Shown: positions 56,001 to 64,000 of the stretch, one piece after another
Layout: each line of letters opens with the position of its first letter
How positions within the stretch are numbered: the stretch's first letter is position 1
Source: Mycobacterium yunnanensis
GTDB taxonomy: Bacteria; Actinomycetota; Actinomycetes; Mycobacteriales; Mycobacteriaceae
Direction of reading: 5' to 3'
NCBI RefSeq assembly: GCF_025823185.1
Contig: NZ_JACKVK010000011.1
Location: forward strand, 186,615-250,614
DNA length: 64,000 nt
Position numbers and translations under genes: made by a program
The notes under the pieces: generated by a model
Seen by the model: only the letters and a program-made list of their open reading frames with translations
Told to the model about the DNA's origin: nothing
The model's database searches: none

Positions 56001-59000
56001 CACCGCAGCACGGTACGCACCCGACGAAGGTCGAGGATGCCCGGCGCGCCCGCGTCGGTGAACTGACGGGCCTGCTTCTCCCGGATGTCGGACACGTCGA
56101 CGTGTCCGGGAGTGAATCCGGTGGCCTCGAACCGTCGGCCGCGCCGAGATTCGGCTTCGACGGCGTTGACGGGTGGGTGGTCGTAGGACCGGCCGCCGGG
56201 ATGGCTCACGTGATAGGTGCACCCGCCGCGCGAGGTCCCGGAGGCGACGTCGACGAGCTCGAAGCGCAGCGGGTCGTCGACGGTGATGGTGGGGTGCAGC
56301 GCGCTGGGCGGCTGCCAGGCGCGGTACCGCACCCCGCCGACCTGAACGTCCCCACTGTTGGTCGCCAGCAGCGGGACGGGGTGGCCGTTGGCGGTGACGA
56401 CGTAGCGCTCACGGTCGGCCCCGATGAGGCGAACCTGCAGACGTTCGACCGACGAGTCGACGTAGCGGGCGGTGCCGCCGGCGGTGGACTCCTCCCCCAG
56501 GACGTTCCACGGTTCGATCGCGCCGCGCAGCTCGATCTCGACGCCGTCGAACACCGCGGTGCCCACGCGCGGGAAGCGGAACTCGGTGAACGGGTCCAGC
56601 CAGCTGGTGTCGAAGGCGATGCCGTGGGCGCGAAGGTCCGCCGCCACGTCGGCGATGTCTTGAATGATGAAGTGCGGCAACAGGTATCGGCCATGCAAGT
56701 TGGCCCCGTGCCGAATCAGCGGGGCCCGAAGGGGTTGATCCCAGAACCAGGACACCAGCGAGCGCACCAGTAGCGACTGCACCATGGCCATCTGGAAGTG
56801 CGGTGGCATCTCGAAACCACGGAGTTCGAGCAGCCCCAGCCGCCCGCGGGCACTGTCGGGACTGTAGAGCTTGTCGATGCAGAATTCGGCGCGGTGGGTG
56901 TTGCCGGTGATGTCGGTGAGGAGGTGGCGGAGGGCGCGGTCGACGACCCACGGGGAGTCAGTCTCGACTTCCCGCGTCAGCCGGTCGATCTCGGCGAACG
57001 CGATCTCCAGCTCGTAGAGCGACTCGGTGCGTCCCTCGTCGACCCGCGGCGCTTGGGAGGTGGTGCCGATGAAGCGTCCGGAGAACAGGTAGGACAGGGC
57101 GGGGTGGCGCTGCCAGTAGGTGAGCATCGACACCAGCACGTCGGGGCGGCGCAGCATCGGCGACTCGGCGGGACTGATGCCGCCGAGGGTGATGTGGTTG
57201 CCGCCGCCGGTGCCGCCGTGGGTGCCGTCGACGTCGAAGGACTCCGTCGACAGGCGGGCCAGTCGTGCTTGTTCGTAGAGGGTTTCGAGCTGGGCGCGCT
57301 GCTCGGCGAAGCTGGCGGTGGGGGCGACGTTGACCTCGATGACACCCGGGTCGGGCGTCACCGACATCGACGTCAGTCGCGCGTCGGCCGGGGGGCCGTA
57401 GCCCTCGAGTACCAACGGACAGCCGGCCTCGGCGGCAGCGGCCTCCAGTCGGGTCACGACGTCGACGAAGTGTTCGAGTTCCTCGGTGGGAGGGAGGAAG
57501 ACGTACAGCACGCCGTCGCGGACCTCGGCGACCATGGCGGTGATCGGCGCGCCGCCGGCCTCCTCGATCTCGGCGCCCTCGGCGTCCTCCCCGTCCGGGC
57601 CGTCGGGGAGCTCGCCGCGGGCGGCGAGCGGGTCGGCGTCGAGGGCGGCCCGGGGTGGCTTCCAGCTGATGGCGTCCAGCGGCAGCCGCAGCCCGGCGGG
57701 CGAATCACCGGCCAGCAGAACGATGCGTCCGCGCCGGAGCTGCCAGTCCGCGCTGGCCCAGCCGGTGTCGTCCTCGCGGCGATGCAGCGGCAGCACGTAG
57801 GCGCTGGGTTCGGTGACCGACTCGTCGAGTCGGGCCAGCAATTCAGCCCTTGCCTCGGGCGTGTCGGCGGCCAAGTCGTCGTCGGCACCGACGGGTTCGC
57901 CTGCGGGCTGACGCACCGCGGTGGCCAGCCTGGCGAGGGCGTCCTCGTAGGCGGGGCGCACCTGGGTGTCGGGCAGGCCGAGGCCGGCGGCCAAGGCACC
58001 GAGGACCCGCTTGGCCGAATCGGACGGAACCGGTTCGGCGGCGGTCTCTGCCCACGGGTCGGCCAGCAGTGCCGCGTTGGTCCACAACGGCTTTCCGTCC
58101 GCGCGCCAGTGCAGCATGATCTGCCAGCGCGGCAGGGGTTCGCCCGGGTACCACTTGCCCTGCGAGCGCTGCACCACGCCCTGCGGTGCCCAGATCTCCT
58201 TGAGCCGGGCAGCCAGCGCGGAGGCACGCTCGCGCTTGTGCGGTCCGTCGGCGTCGGTCGTCCACTCGGGCGCCACCTGGTCGTCGACGGAGACGAACGT
58301 CGGTTCACCGCCCATGGTCAGGCGCACGTCGGCAGCGGCCATGCGCGCGTCGACGGCGGCTCCCAGCTCGAGGATCGAATCCCAGGCCGCCGGGGTATAG
58401 GGCAGCGTCACGCGAGGGTCTTCGTGAACCCGGGTCACGACGTTGGAGAAGTCGAGGGTCACCCCGCACGGGTCGGTGGCCCCGCTGATCGGCGCGGCCG
58501 ACGCCGGGTGCGGCGTCGCCGAGAGAGGAATGTGGCCCTCCCCGGCGAACAGCGCCGACGTCGGGTCCAGGCCGATCCAGCCGGCACCCGGGATGTAGAC
58601 CTCGGTCCAGGCGTGCAGGTCGGTGAAGTCCGCCGCCGGTCCCGACGGACCGTCGAGCGCCTTGACGTCGGAGGTGAGCTGAACCAGGTACCCGGAGACG
58701 AAGCGGGCGGCCAGGCCCATCTGACGAAGCACCGACACCATGAGCCAGGCCGAGTCGCGGCAGGAGCCGATGGCGGTCCGCAGCGTGTGATCGGGCGTCT
58801 GAACCCCGGCTTCCATGCGGACGCTGTAGCCCACGTCGGCGTTGATCGCGCCGTTGAGGGCGACGAGGAAGTCGATGGTGCGGGTGCCGGGACGCACGCT
58901 GAAGTTCTTGACCCAATCCTGCGTCAGCTCACCGGGGCCGGACCCCTCGCCGTCCTCGTCGACCGGCCGGAGGTACGGCTCGAGATCCTCCAGCAGCGCC

Positions 59001-59323
59001 TTGGGGTACGAGAAGGGCCACGTCTCGGCCCATTCCTCGATGAAGAAGTCGAAGGGGTTGATGACCTTGAGGTCGGCGATGAGGCCGACGGTGATCGTCA
59101 GCTCGCGGGTGCGGTCGGGAAACACCAGCCGGGCCAGGAAGTTGCCGAATGCATCCTGCTGCCAGTTGACGAAGTGGTCGGCGGGTTCGACCTGCAGCGA
59201 ATACGCCTCGATCGGAGTGCGCGAATGAGGCGCCGGACGCAAACGGACGACGTGTGGATGGACTTTCACCAGCCGGTCGAACGTGTAACTGGTGCGATGC
59301 TCCAGCCCCACCTTGATTCCCAT
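56000..59323 (-). CDS. transglutaminase-DUF2126 long protein (Rv2566-like)
   Basis: A 1107-residue protein. An N-terminal transglutaminase-like part carries the full triad: Cys188 (GSCRDSAWL), His237 (DLHAWTEVY) and Asp253 (GLDPTSALF). The remaining 800 residues are DUF2126, with RLTMGGEPTFVSVDDQ, the conserved THGGTGGGNHITLGG and the late IIQDIADVAADLRAHGI. DUF2126 resembles glutamine-synthetase/GCS-type ligases in some analyses, but this is not visible to me with certainty. ATG 59323 is favoured (MGIKVGLEHRTSYTF). It is the first gene of the transglutaminase/ATP-grasp operon. Confidence 0.9.
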   Translation of the reverse strand: MGIKVGLEHRTSYTFDRLVKVHPHVVRLRPAPHSRTPIEAYSLQVEPADHFVNWQQDAFGNFLARLVFPDRTRELTITVGLIADLKVINPFDFFIEEWAETWPFSYPKALLEDLEPYLRPVDEDGEGSGPGELTQDWVKNFSVRPGTRTIDFLVALNGAINADVGYSVRMEAGVQTPDHTLRTAIGSCRDSAWLMVSVLRQMGLAARFVSGYLVQLTSDVKALDGPSGPAADFTDLHAWTEVYIPGAGWIGLDPTSALFAGEGHIPLSATPHPASAAPISGATDPCGVTLDFSNVVTRVHEDPRVTLPYTPAAWDSILELGAAVDARMAAADVRLTMGGEPTFVSVDDQVAPEWTTDADGPHKRERASALAARLKEIWAPQGVVQRSQGKWYPGEPLPRWQIMLHWRADGKPLWTNAALLADPWAETAAEPVPSDSAKRVLGALAAGLGLPDTQVRPAYEDALARLATAVRQPAGEPVGADDDLAADTPEARAELLARLDESVTEPSAYVLPLHRREDDTGWASADWQLRRGRIVLLAGDSPAGLRLPLDAISWKPPRAALDADPLAARGELPDGPDGEDAEGAEIEEAGGAPITAMVAEVRDGVLYVFLPPTEELEHFVDVVTRLEAAAAEAGCPLVLEGYGPPADARLTSMSVTPDPGVIEVNVAPTASFAEQRAQLETLYEQARLARLSTESFDVDGTHGGTGGGNHITLGGISPAESPMLRRPDVLVSMLTYWQRHPALSYLFSGRFIGTTSQAPRVDEGRTESLYELEIAFAEIDRLTREVETDSPWVVDRALRHLLTDITGNTHRAEFCIDKLYSPDSARGRLGLLELRGFEMPPHFQMAMVQSLLVRSLVSWFWDQPLRAPLIRHGANLHGRYLLPHFIIQDIADVAADLRAHGIAFDTSWLDPFTEFRFPRVGTAVFDGVEIELRGAIEPWNVLGEESTAGGTARYVDSSVERLQVRLIGADRERYVVTANGHPVPLLATNSGDVQVGGVRYRAWQPPSALHPTITVDDPLRFELVDVASGTSRGGCTYHVSHPGGRSYDHPPVNAVEAESRRGRRFEATGFTPGHVDVSDIREKQARQFTDAGAPGILDLRRVRTVLR

Positions 59324-59376
59324 AGGCGTTGATCCCACCACACCCGGCTGGGGGGTGCATCGCCGAAGGGGTCAGC

Positions 59377-60306
59377 TCACGCGCGGGCGACGCGCGACAT
59401 CGAGGTGCCCTTGGGCCGCACGACGAGAACGAGGACTCCGGCGACGACGATGCCGACGAGGTTCACCACGAGCTGCAGAGCCGACTTCGCGGCGACGTCC
59501 CATGCGCCGACCGTGGCGGCGACGACTGCGAATCCGGCTGCGGTCACGGTGTAGACGGAGATGAACACGCCGACGAGTCCGGTCGCCTTGGCCCAGACCA
59601 GCGACAGCATGCCTGCCGCGCCGGCCAGCAGCGCCACCACGAAGGAGATGGGCCCGACCTCGAAGATGAAGTCGACCTCGCTGACGTGCTGCACGCTGTC
59701 CAGGGTCAACCAACCGAACGCCTCGGCGGCCATGGTGGCCAGGGCGGTGACGCCCATGGCGATGGGGAACCCCACGACGAGGGCGGTCGCGGCACGCCTT
59801 GCCAGGTTTCCCCGGCGTTGCACCAGCGCCACGGAAAGCGCTGCCAGCGGCCCGAACTCGGGTCCGAGCACCATCGCTCCGACGACCGTCACCGTGGAGT
59901 CGGTCACCACGCCGACGGCAGTGAGCAGACAGGCCAGGGTCAAGAACAGCACGAAGGTTACCGACAGGGAGGATTCCTCTCGAGTGCGTCCGATCAGCTC
60001 GTCCCACACCAGGGCGTCGGCCGCATCTCCGACCGCTTCGTCCTCGGCCCGGTGCGCGCGGGTGGACAGCACCGTGTCGAGCACTTCCAGGGTGATCGCG
60101 CCGCGATGCTGGACGTCGAGCGCCTTGAGTTGGCGGATCAGGCCGTTGGCGCATTCCCGCGCGACGTCGGCGGTGATCTCGTCGCCGACGGGGTCCAGCG
60201 CGGCCCCGGGGTGCAGCAGCAGATTGGCCACGCCGACCTCGCCCCGGAGAATGTCGATCACGTCGCCGCGTAGGTCCTCGGGTGCGATGACGCGCAAGTG
60301 CAGCAC
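59377..60306 (-). CDS. DUF389 family membrane protein
   Basis: A 309-residue protein with a cytoplasmic N-terminal region (about 1-105) and six membrane helices. The signature between the first helices is VVTDSTVTVVGAMVLGPEFGPLAALS, the DUF389 hallmark AMLI/GPE-type motif. The family is of unknown function. GTG 60306 (VLHLRVIAPEDLRG) is chosen because the frame remains open upstream through the promoter of the DeoR gene. It lies 53 bp before the transglutaminase cluster on the same strand and may be its first gene. Confidence 0.83.
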   Translation of the reverse strand: MLHLRVIAPEDLRGDVIDILRGEVGVANLLLHPGAALDPVGDEITADVARECANGLIRQLKALDVQHRGAITLEVLDTVLSTRAHRAEDEAVGDAADALVWDELIGRTREESSLSVTFVLFLTLACLLTAVGVVTDSTVTVVGAMVLGPEFGPLAALSVALVQRRGNLARRAATALVVGFPIAMGVTALATMAAEAFGWLTLDSVQHVSEVDFIFEVGPISFVVALLAGAAGMLSLVWAKATGLVGVFISVYTVTAAGFAVVAATVGAWDVAAKSALQLVVNLVGIVVAGVLVLVVRPKGTSMSRVARA

Positions 60307-60355
60307 GAGCGCACGGTAGCTCGCGCCCACGCTTTCCGACCCGACTGTCGCGAAA

Positions 60356-60370
60356 TGTGGGCACTCCACA
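60356..60370. promoter_or_regulatory. operator-like dyad 1 of the DeoR gene
   Basis: TGTGG GCACT CCACA: perfect 5-bp arms with a 5-nt centre, 104 bp before the regulator ATG. It shares the TGTG/CACA ends with the next two dyads. Confidence 0.4.
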
Positions 60371-60374
60371 CGTT

Positions 60375-60391
60375 TGTGTTGTAAATTCACA
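60375..60391 (-). promoter_or_regulatory. operator-like dyad 2 of the DeoR gene
   Basis: TGTGTTGTAAATTCACA on the plus strand. Its reverse complement, TGTGAATTTACAACACA, matches dyad 3 at 15 of 17 positions, a strong sign of a repeated regulator-binding site. Confidence 0.55.
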
Positions 60392-60440
60392 CCACCTGCC
60401 GGCACGGCACCCGCCTCACCTTGAATTCGGAGATCAGAGC

Positions 60441-60457
60441 TGTGAATTTTCCACACA
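60441..60457 (+). promoter_or_regulatory. operator-like dyad 3 near the DeoR gene start
   Basis: TGTGAATTTTCCACACA, 16 bp before the regulator ATG. It overlaps a candidate -10 (TGAATT at 60443-60448) that is 16 bp from a TTGAAT -35 (60421-60426), so binding would block transcription of the regulator and operon. Confidence 0.55.
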
Positions 60458-60473
60458 CGGCCGTTGCGTGATC

Positions 60474-61277
60474 ATGGATGCGAAGACGCGCCGGAGCCGC
60501 ATCGAGGAGCGTGTCCGCGCCGACGGCGAAGTCGGTTACGCCGACCTCGCCGTCGACTTCGACGTCTCCGAGATGACGATCCGACGCGACGTGGAGGCAC
60601 TGGAGACCCTGGGGGTGGTCCGCCGCGTCGTCGGCGGCGCCATCGCCTTGAAGGGCAAGGACACCGAACCCGCCTTCGAGACCCGGGTCGCCGACGCCGC
60701 GGAGGAGAAACGCCACATCGCCGATGCGGTAGCCGATCTCGTCAGTCGTGGGGAGACCCTGATCCTGGACTCGGGAAGCACCGCCCTAGCCGTTGCGCAG
60801 TCGCTGCGAGGACGACAGCTCGAGTTGACGGTGCTGACACCCAGCGTGCTGGCCGCGCTGGAACTGGTCGACGAGGAGAACACCACCGTCGTGTTGACCG
60901 GCGGCGAACTGCGCCCCGGTGAACTCAGCCTCATCGGTCCGGCGGCCGAGGACACCCTGTCCAACTACAACTGCGACACGTTCGTGATGGGCGTGGCCGG
61001 CATCGACGGACTTCGAGGCATCTCGGACTACCACCAGGCCGACAGCAGGGTGAAGCGTGCGGCAAGCAGTCGGGCCGACCGCGTCATCGTCGCCGCCGAC
61101 CGCAGCAAGCTCGGCAGGGTCACCTTCACCAGCATCGCCGCGCTGTCCGAGATCGACGTCCTCATCACCGACGGCGACCCGCAGCATCCCGCGCTGGTCG
61201 CCGCGCGGGCGGCTGGCGTCGACGTGATCTGCGTGGCCGGCGTCGACGCCGAGACGGGTCGGGCCGAAAACCAGTGA
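60474..61277 (+). CDS. DeoR/GlpR family transcriptional regulator
   Basis: A 267-residue regulator. The N-terminal helix-turn-helix is characteristic (RSRIEERVRADGEVGYADLA, then VSEMTIRRDVEALE). The C-terminal sugar-phosphate-sensing domain contains LILDSGSTALAVA, VVLTGGELRPGELSLIG and ADRSKLGRVTF. Such proteins usually repress catabolic operons until a phosphorylated sugar binds. ATG 60474 is chosen; GTG 60468 is possible. The TGA overlaps the kinase GTG. Three dyads upstream point to autoregulation. Confidence 0.92.
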   Translation: MDAKTRRSRIEERVRADGEVGYADLAVDFDVSEMTIRRDVEALETLGVVRRVVGGAIALKGKDTEPAFETRVADAAEEKRHIADAVADLVSRGETLILDSGSTALAVAQSLRGRQLELTVLTPSVLAALELVDEENTTVVLTGGELRPGELSLIGPAAEDTLSNYNCDTFVMGVAGIDGLRGISDYHQADSRVKRAASSRADRVIVAADRSKLGRVTFTSIAALSEIDVLITDGDPQHPALVAARAAGVDVICVAGVDAETGRAENQ

Positions 61278-62779
61278 GCACCTACACCATTGGGGTCGAC
61301 GTCGGCACCACGGGCACCAAGACCGTGCTGTTCGACACCGAGCGCGGCATCGTCGCCCAGGCCGTGCGCGAGACCACGCTCCACTCCCCCGGTCCCGGCT
61401 TCGCCGAAGCCGACACCGACCAGTGGCACGCCAACGTCGTCGAGTCCATCCGGGAAGTGCTGCAGTCGGGCGACATTCGCCGCGAGTCGGTGGTGGCGGT
61501 CGCGGTATCCGGCATGGTTCCCGCCGTCGTGGCGCTGGACGACCACCGCCGCCCCCTGCGCCGCGCGATACTGCAGAACGACGCCAGGGCGACCCGCGAA
61601 GTCGCCGAGCTCGCACGGGCCCTGGCCGACGTCGACCTGGTTCGCATGACCGGCTCCGCCCTTACCCAGCAGTCCGTGGCCCCCACCGTGGCGTGGCTGC
61701 GCACCCACGAACCAGAGGTCTACTCCCGCACCGCGCACTACGTCGGCTCCTACGACTGGGTGCTCACCGCCCTCGGGGCCGACGTCCACGTCGAACGCAA
61801 CTGGGCGCTGGAATCGGGGCTCTCCACCATCGACGGCGACGTCGCCGACCCCGTGCTGCGCGCGGCGCAGCTGGATCGCACCGTGCTGCCCCCGGTTCAC
61901 TCCCCTGGCGCGGTGGTCGGCGAGTTGAGTTCAGCCGCAGCGGATTCAACAGGTCTGGCGGCCGGAACCGCGTTGGTCGTCGGTGGCGCCGACCACGTGT
62001 TGTCGGCGTTCGCGGCGGGCGTGAACGGCCCCGGCGACGCACTGGTCAAGCTGGGCGGCGCCGGCGACATCCTGGTCGCCAGCGACACCCGTGTGGTCGA
62101 CGAACGGCTCTACCTCGACGCCCATCCCGTGCCCGGACACTGGTTGCCCAATGGATGCATGGCCACCAGCGGCAGCCTGATTCGCTGGTTTCAGGCGTTG
62201 ATCGGTGGCGCCGACGCCGTCGCACTGACCACCCTCGACGAGGAGGCCACCGGCACCGCGCCCGCAGAGGTGCTGTGCCTGCCGTACTTCCTCGGCGAGA
62301 AGAGCCCGCTTCACGACCCCGAGTTGCGCGGCGTCTTCGCCGGCATGCACCTCGGACACACTCGAGCCGATCTGTACCGCTCGGTGCTGGAGGCCATCGC
62401 GTTCGGCTTCCGCCATCACGTGGACGTGTTCACCGACATCGGAATCCCGCCACGCCGGGTGATGATCACCAACGGCGGATCCAAGTCCACCCTGTGGAAG
62501 CAGATCCACGCCGACGTCCTCGGTCTCGAGATGCGACCCGTACGAGGACATCCCGGCGCATCTCTCGGTGCCGCGGTGATCGCCGCGATCGGTGTCGGCG
62601 CACTCGACGACTGGTCGGACGCCGCGCGCTTCGTCACCCTCGATCCGCCGATCGAGCCGGACCCGACGCGGCGCGCGGTGTACGACGACGCATATCAGAC
62701 CTGGCGGGACCTCGGCGCCGCAGTGACCCCGATCTCCCACCAGATGGCACGACGCGTTCGACAGGAGTCCGACAAATGA
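61274..62779 (+). CDS. FGGY family carbohydrate kinase
   Basis: A 501-residue sugar or polyol kinase. The ATP/phosphate-1 motif is IGVDVGTTGTKTVLFD with Asp9, AVSGMVPAVVALDD follows in place of the usual GQMHG segment, and the C-terminal half has GGADHVLSAFAAG (catalytic Asp), LPYFLGEKSPLHDPELRG and ITNGGSKSTLWKQIHADVLG. It resembles xylulokinase/erythritol-type members, but the substrate cannot be fixed. The GTG overlaps the regulator stop as GTGA. The kinase product is the likely inducer of the DeoR protein. Confidence 0.9.
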   Translation: MSTYTIGVDVGTTGTKTVLFDTERGIVAQAVRETTLHSPGPGFAEADTDQWHANVVESIREVLQSGDIRRESVVAVAVSGMVPAVVALDDHRRPLRRAILQNDARATREVAELARALADVDLVRMTGSALTQQSVAPTVAWLRTHEPEVYSRTAHYVGSYDWVLTALGADVHVERNWALESGLSTIDGDVADPVLRAAQLDRTVLPPVHSPGAVVGELSSAAADSTGLAAGTALVVGGADHVLSAFAAGVNGPGDALVKLGGAGDILVASDTRVVDERLYLDAHPVPGHWLPNGCMATSGSLIRWFQALIGGADAVALTTLDEEATGTAPAEVLCLPYFLGEKSPLHDPELRGVFAGMHLGHTRADLYRSVLEAIAFGFRHHVDVFTDIGIPPRRVMITNGGSKSTLWKQIHADVLGLEMRPVRGHPGASLGAAVIAAIGVGALDDWSDAARFVTLDPPIEPDPTRRAVYDDAYQTWRDLGAAVTPISHQMARRVRQESDK

Positions 62780-62795
62780 AGGGAACGTGCGGTAC

Positions 62796-64000
62796 ATGAC
62801 GACGATTGCGAAGAAGACCAGGCGGCGGCGGTTCGCGCCGCCGATGGTGGCGATGTGTGCCGCGCTCACACTGGTTCTCAGTGCCTGTGCGGGCAGCGGG
62901 GGACCCGAACAGACCCAGGCGACCGGTACCGGGGAGGTGGCCAAGGACGTCTCCGGCACCGTGCGAATCCTGATGGAGAACGTTCCGGACACCGACGTGG
63001 TCAAGTCGATGGTTCCCGAGTTCAACAAGGACTATCCGAACGTCAAGGTCGACATCGAGACCCTGACCTACGACCAGATGCGCGACAAGCTCGTGTCGTC
63101 GTTCCAGTCGTCGTCGCCCACCTACGACTTGATCATCGTGGACAACCCGTGGATGGTTGACTTCGCCAAGGCGAACTTCCTGCAGCCGTTGGACTCTCGC
63201 ATCGACAGCACGCCCGGCTACGACGACGCGGACTTCTTCAAGCCACTGACCGACATCGCCACCGTCGACGGCAAGAAGTACGGCGTGCCGTTCTACAACT
63301 ACGCACTGGGCTACCTGTACGACACCGACGACTTGGCCACGGCCAAGCTGCCCGTGCCGACCACGCTCGACCAGCTGGTCAGCACGTCCAAGGCGCTCAA
63401 GGTGGGGGACCGCGCCGGTATCGCGATGCAGCCGCAGCGGGGTTACAAGATCTTCGAGGAGTGGGGCAACTGGCTCTTCGCCGCGGGCGGTTCGATCTAC
63501 GGGCCGGACGGCAAGCCGACGTTGAACACCCCGCAGGCCAAGGCGGCCCTCGACGCCTACATCGACACCTACAAGACCGCCGCCCCGGCCAACAGTCTCA
63601 ACTGGGCCTTCGACGAGGCGTTCCGCTCGGTGTCCAGTGATCAGGCCGCCTCCATGATCAGCTACAACTGGAACCTGCCCGCGCTCAACGCCCCGGGATC
63701 GGGCCCGTCGGCAGGCAAGTACAAGCTCGCGGAGATCCCCGGCGGCAAGCAGGTCCTCGGCTCGTGGAGCTGGTCCATCCCCGCCAACTCCGGATCATCG
63801 GACGCCGCATGGGCATTCGCGTCGTGGCTGACCTCCAAGGCACACGACGTCGAGCGCACCGAGAAGGGCGGTGCCGCGATCCGCCAGAGCACGCTCCAGG
63901 ATCCGGCCGTCCTCAACGGGCCGCTGGGCGCGGAGTACTACCAAACCGTCGAGAAGATGCTGGGCAACGCCGCACCCCTGAGCCAGGGACCGAGCGGCGA
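62796..64000 (+). CDS. ABC sugar-binding lipoprotein, truncated by window end
   Basis: At least 401 residues, with no stop before the window end. The basic N-terminus (KKTRRRRF) and hydrophobic core lead to the lipobox LSAC (Cys at about residue 30), so it is a lipoprotein. The mature region is a family 1 solute-binding protein: GTVRILMENVPDTDVV, a metal/sugar-binding-cleft region YDLIIVDNPWMVDFA and GVPFYNYALGYLYDT. It lies 16 bp after the kinase and should be followed by ABC permease genes. The ligand is a sugar or polyol. Confidence 0.9.
   Translation, partial: MTTIAKKTRRRRFAPPMVAMCAALTLVLSACAGSGGPEQTQATGTGEVAKDVSGTVRILMENVPDTDVVKSMVPEFNKDYPNVKVDIETLTYDQMRDKLVSSFQSSSPTYDLIIVDNPWMVDFAKANFLQPLDSRIDSTPGYDDADFFKPLTDIATVDGKKYGVPFYNYALGYLYDTDDLATAKLPVPTTLDQLVSTSKALKVGDRAGIAMQPQRGYKIFEEWGNWLFAAGGSIYGPDGKPTLNTPQAKAALDAYIDTYKTAAPANSLNWAFDEAFRSVSSDQAASMISYNWNLPALNAPGSGPSAGKYKLAEIPGGKQVLGSWSWSIPANSGSSDAAWAFASWLTSKAHDVERTEKGGAAIRQSTLQDPAVLNGPLGAEYYQTVEKMLGNAAPLSQGPSG

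Noticed and set aside
56000..59332. Long plus-strand open frames opposite the transglutaminase genes
   Set aside because: They are antisense shadows of well-supported genes, with Arg/Gly/Val-rich composition and no start signals.

Overview
The window is high-GC DNA of about 64 kb from a mycobacterium, most likely a fast-growing environmental Mycolicibacterium. The evidence is gene content and order: lprG-p55, ribD-rpe-rsmB-fmt, priA, the lipI/lipH esterase pair, metK-coaBC-rpoZ-gmk-mihF, the pyr operon, nusB-efp-pepQ, the aro cluster, alaS-ruvX-mltG and an Rv2566-Rv2569-like cluster. GTG starts and 1-8 bp GTGA/ATGA/TGATG gene overlaps are very common. No PE/PPE genes, insertion sequences, prophage, CRISPR arrays, tRNA or rRNA genes were seen. 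From memory, M. tuberculosis carries the first half (Rv13xx-Rv14xx) and the second half (Rv25xx) far apart; here they are contiguous.

Region by region. 1-1741 (+): the end of lprG and the P55 efflux/lipid-export transporter. 1746-10542 (-): a small orphan gene, then riboflavin (ribD), pentose phosphate (rpe), rRNA/initiator-tRNA modification (rsmB, fmt), a LemA/DUF2207 membrane pair and a helicase-motif-less PriA. 10539-16516: a YhhN-like membrane enzyme, two tandem hormone-sensitive-lipase-type esterases, a Baeyer-Villiger-type monooxygenase, an SDR and an acetamidase/formamidase. 16579-20492 (-): metK with an intrinsic terminator, coaBC, rpoZ, gmk and mihF, then the only long gene-free stretch (20493-21073), then a small secreted protein.

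21478-30078 (-): a tightly coupled pyrimidine operon, pyrR-pyrB-pyrC-(PH-like membrane protein)-carA-carB-pyrF. Just upstream of the pyrR ribosome binding site is a textbook PyrR RNA-binding hairpin, so the operon is probably controlled by PyrR at translation. 30196-33767: a class-C beta-lactamase-fold serine hydrolase, two SDR-type genes (one only about 108 residues), a small unknown protein and a GT2 glycosyltransferase. 33777-41776: nusB, efp, pepQ, a membrane protein, then aroQ-aroB-aroK-aroC, a GNAT acetyltransferase, an orphan prepilin peptidase and aroE. 41773-48527: mltG, ruvX, alaS, a YjbQ-family protein, a GlsB-type membrane protein and rarA, with a large bidirectional terminator.

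48561-60306: a TM2 protein, a DUF3097 protein, a MerR regulator with its reductase target, then a minus-strand block made of a zinc metallopeptidase, a short transglutaminase, a circularly permuted ATP-grasp/alpha-E fusion and a long transglutaminase-DUF2126 protein. That block is the best candidate for an undescribed peptide-ligation or protein-modification system. It is followed by a DUF389 membrane protein. 60474-64000 (+): a DeoR-type regulator with three operator-like dyads upstream, an FGGY sugar/polyol kinase and a lipoprotein substrate-binding protein cut by the window end, probably the start of a sugar-uptake operon of unknown substrate.
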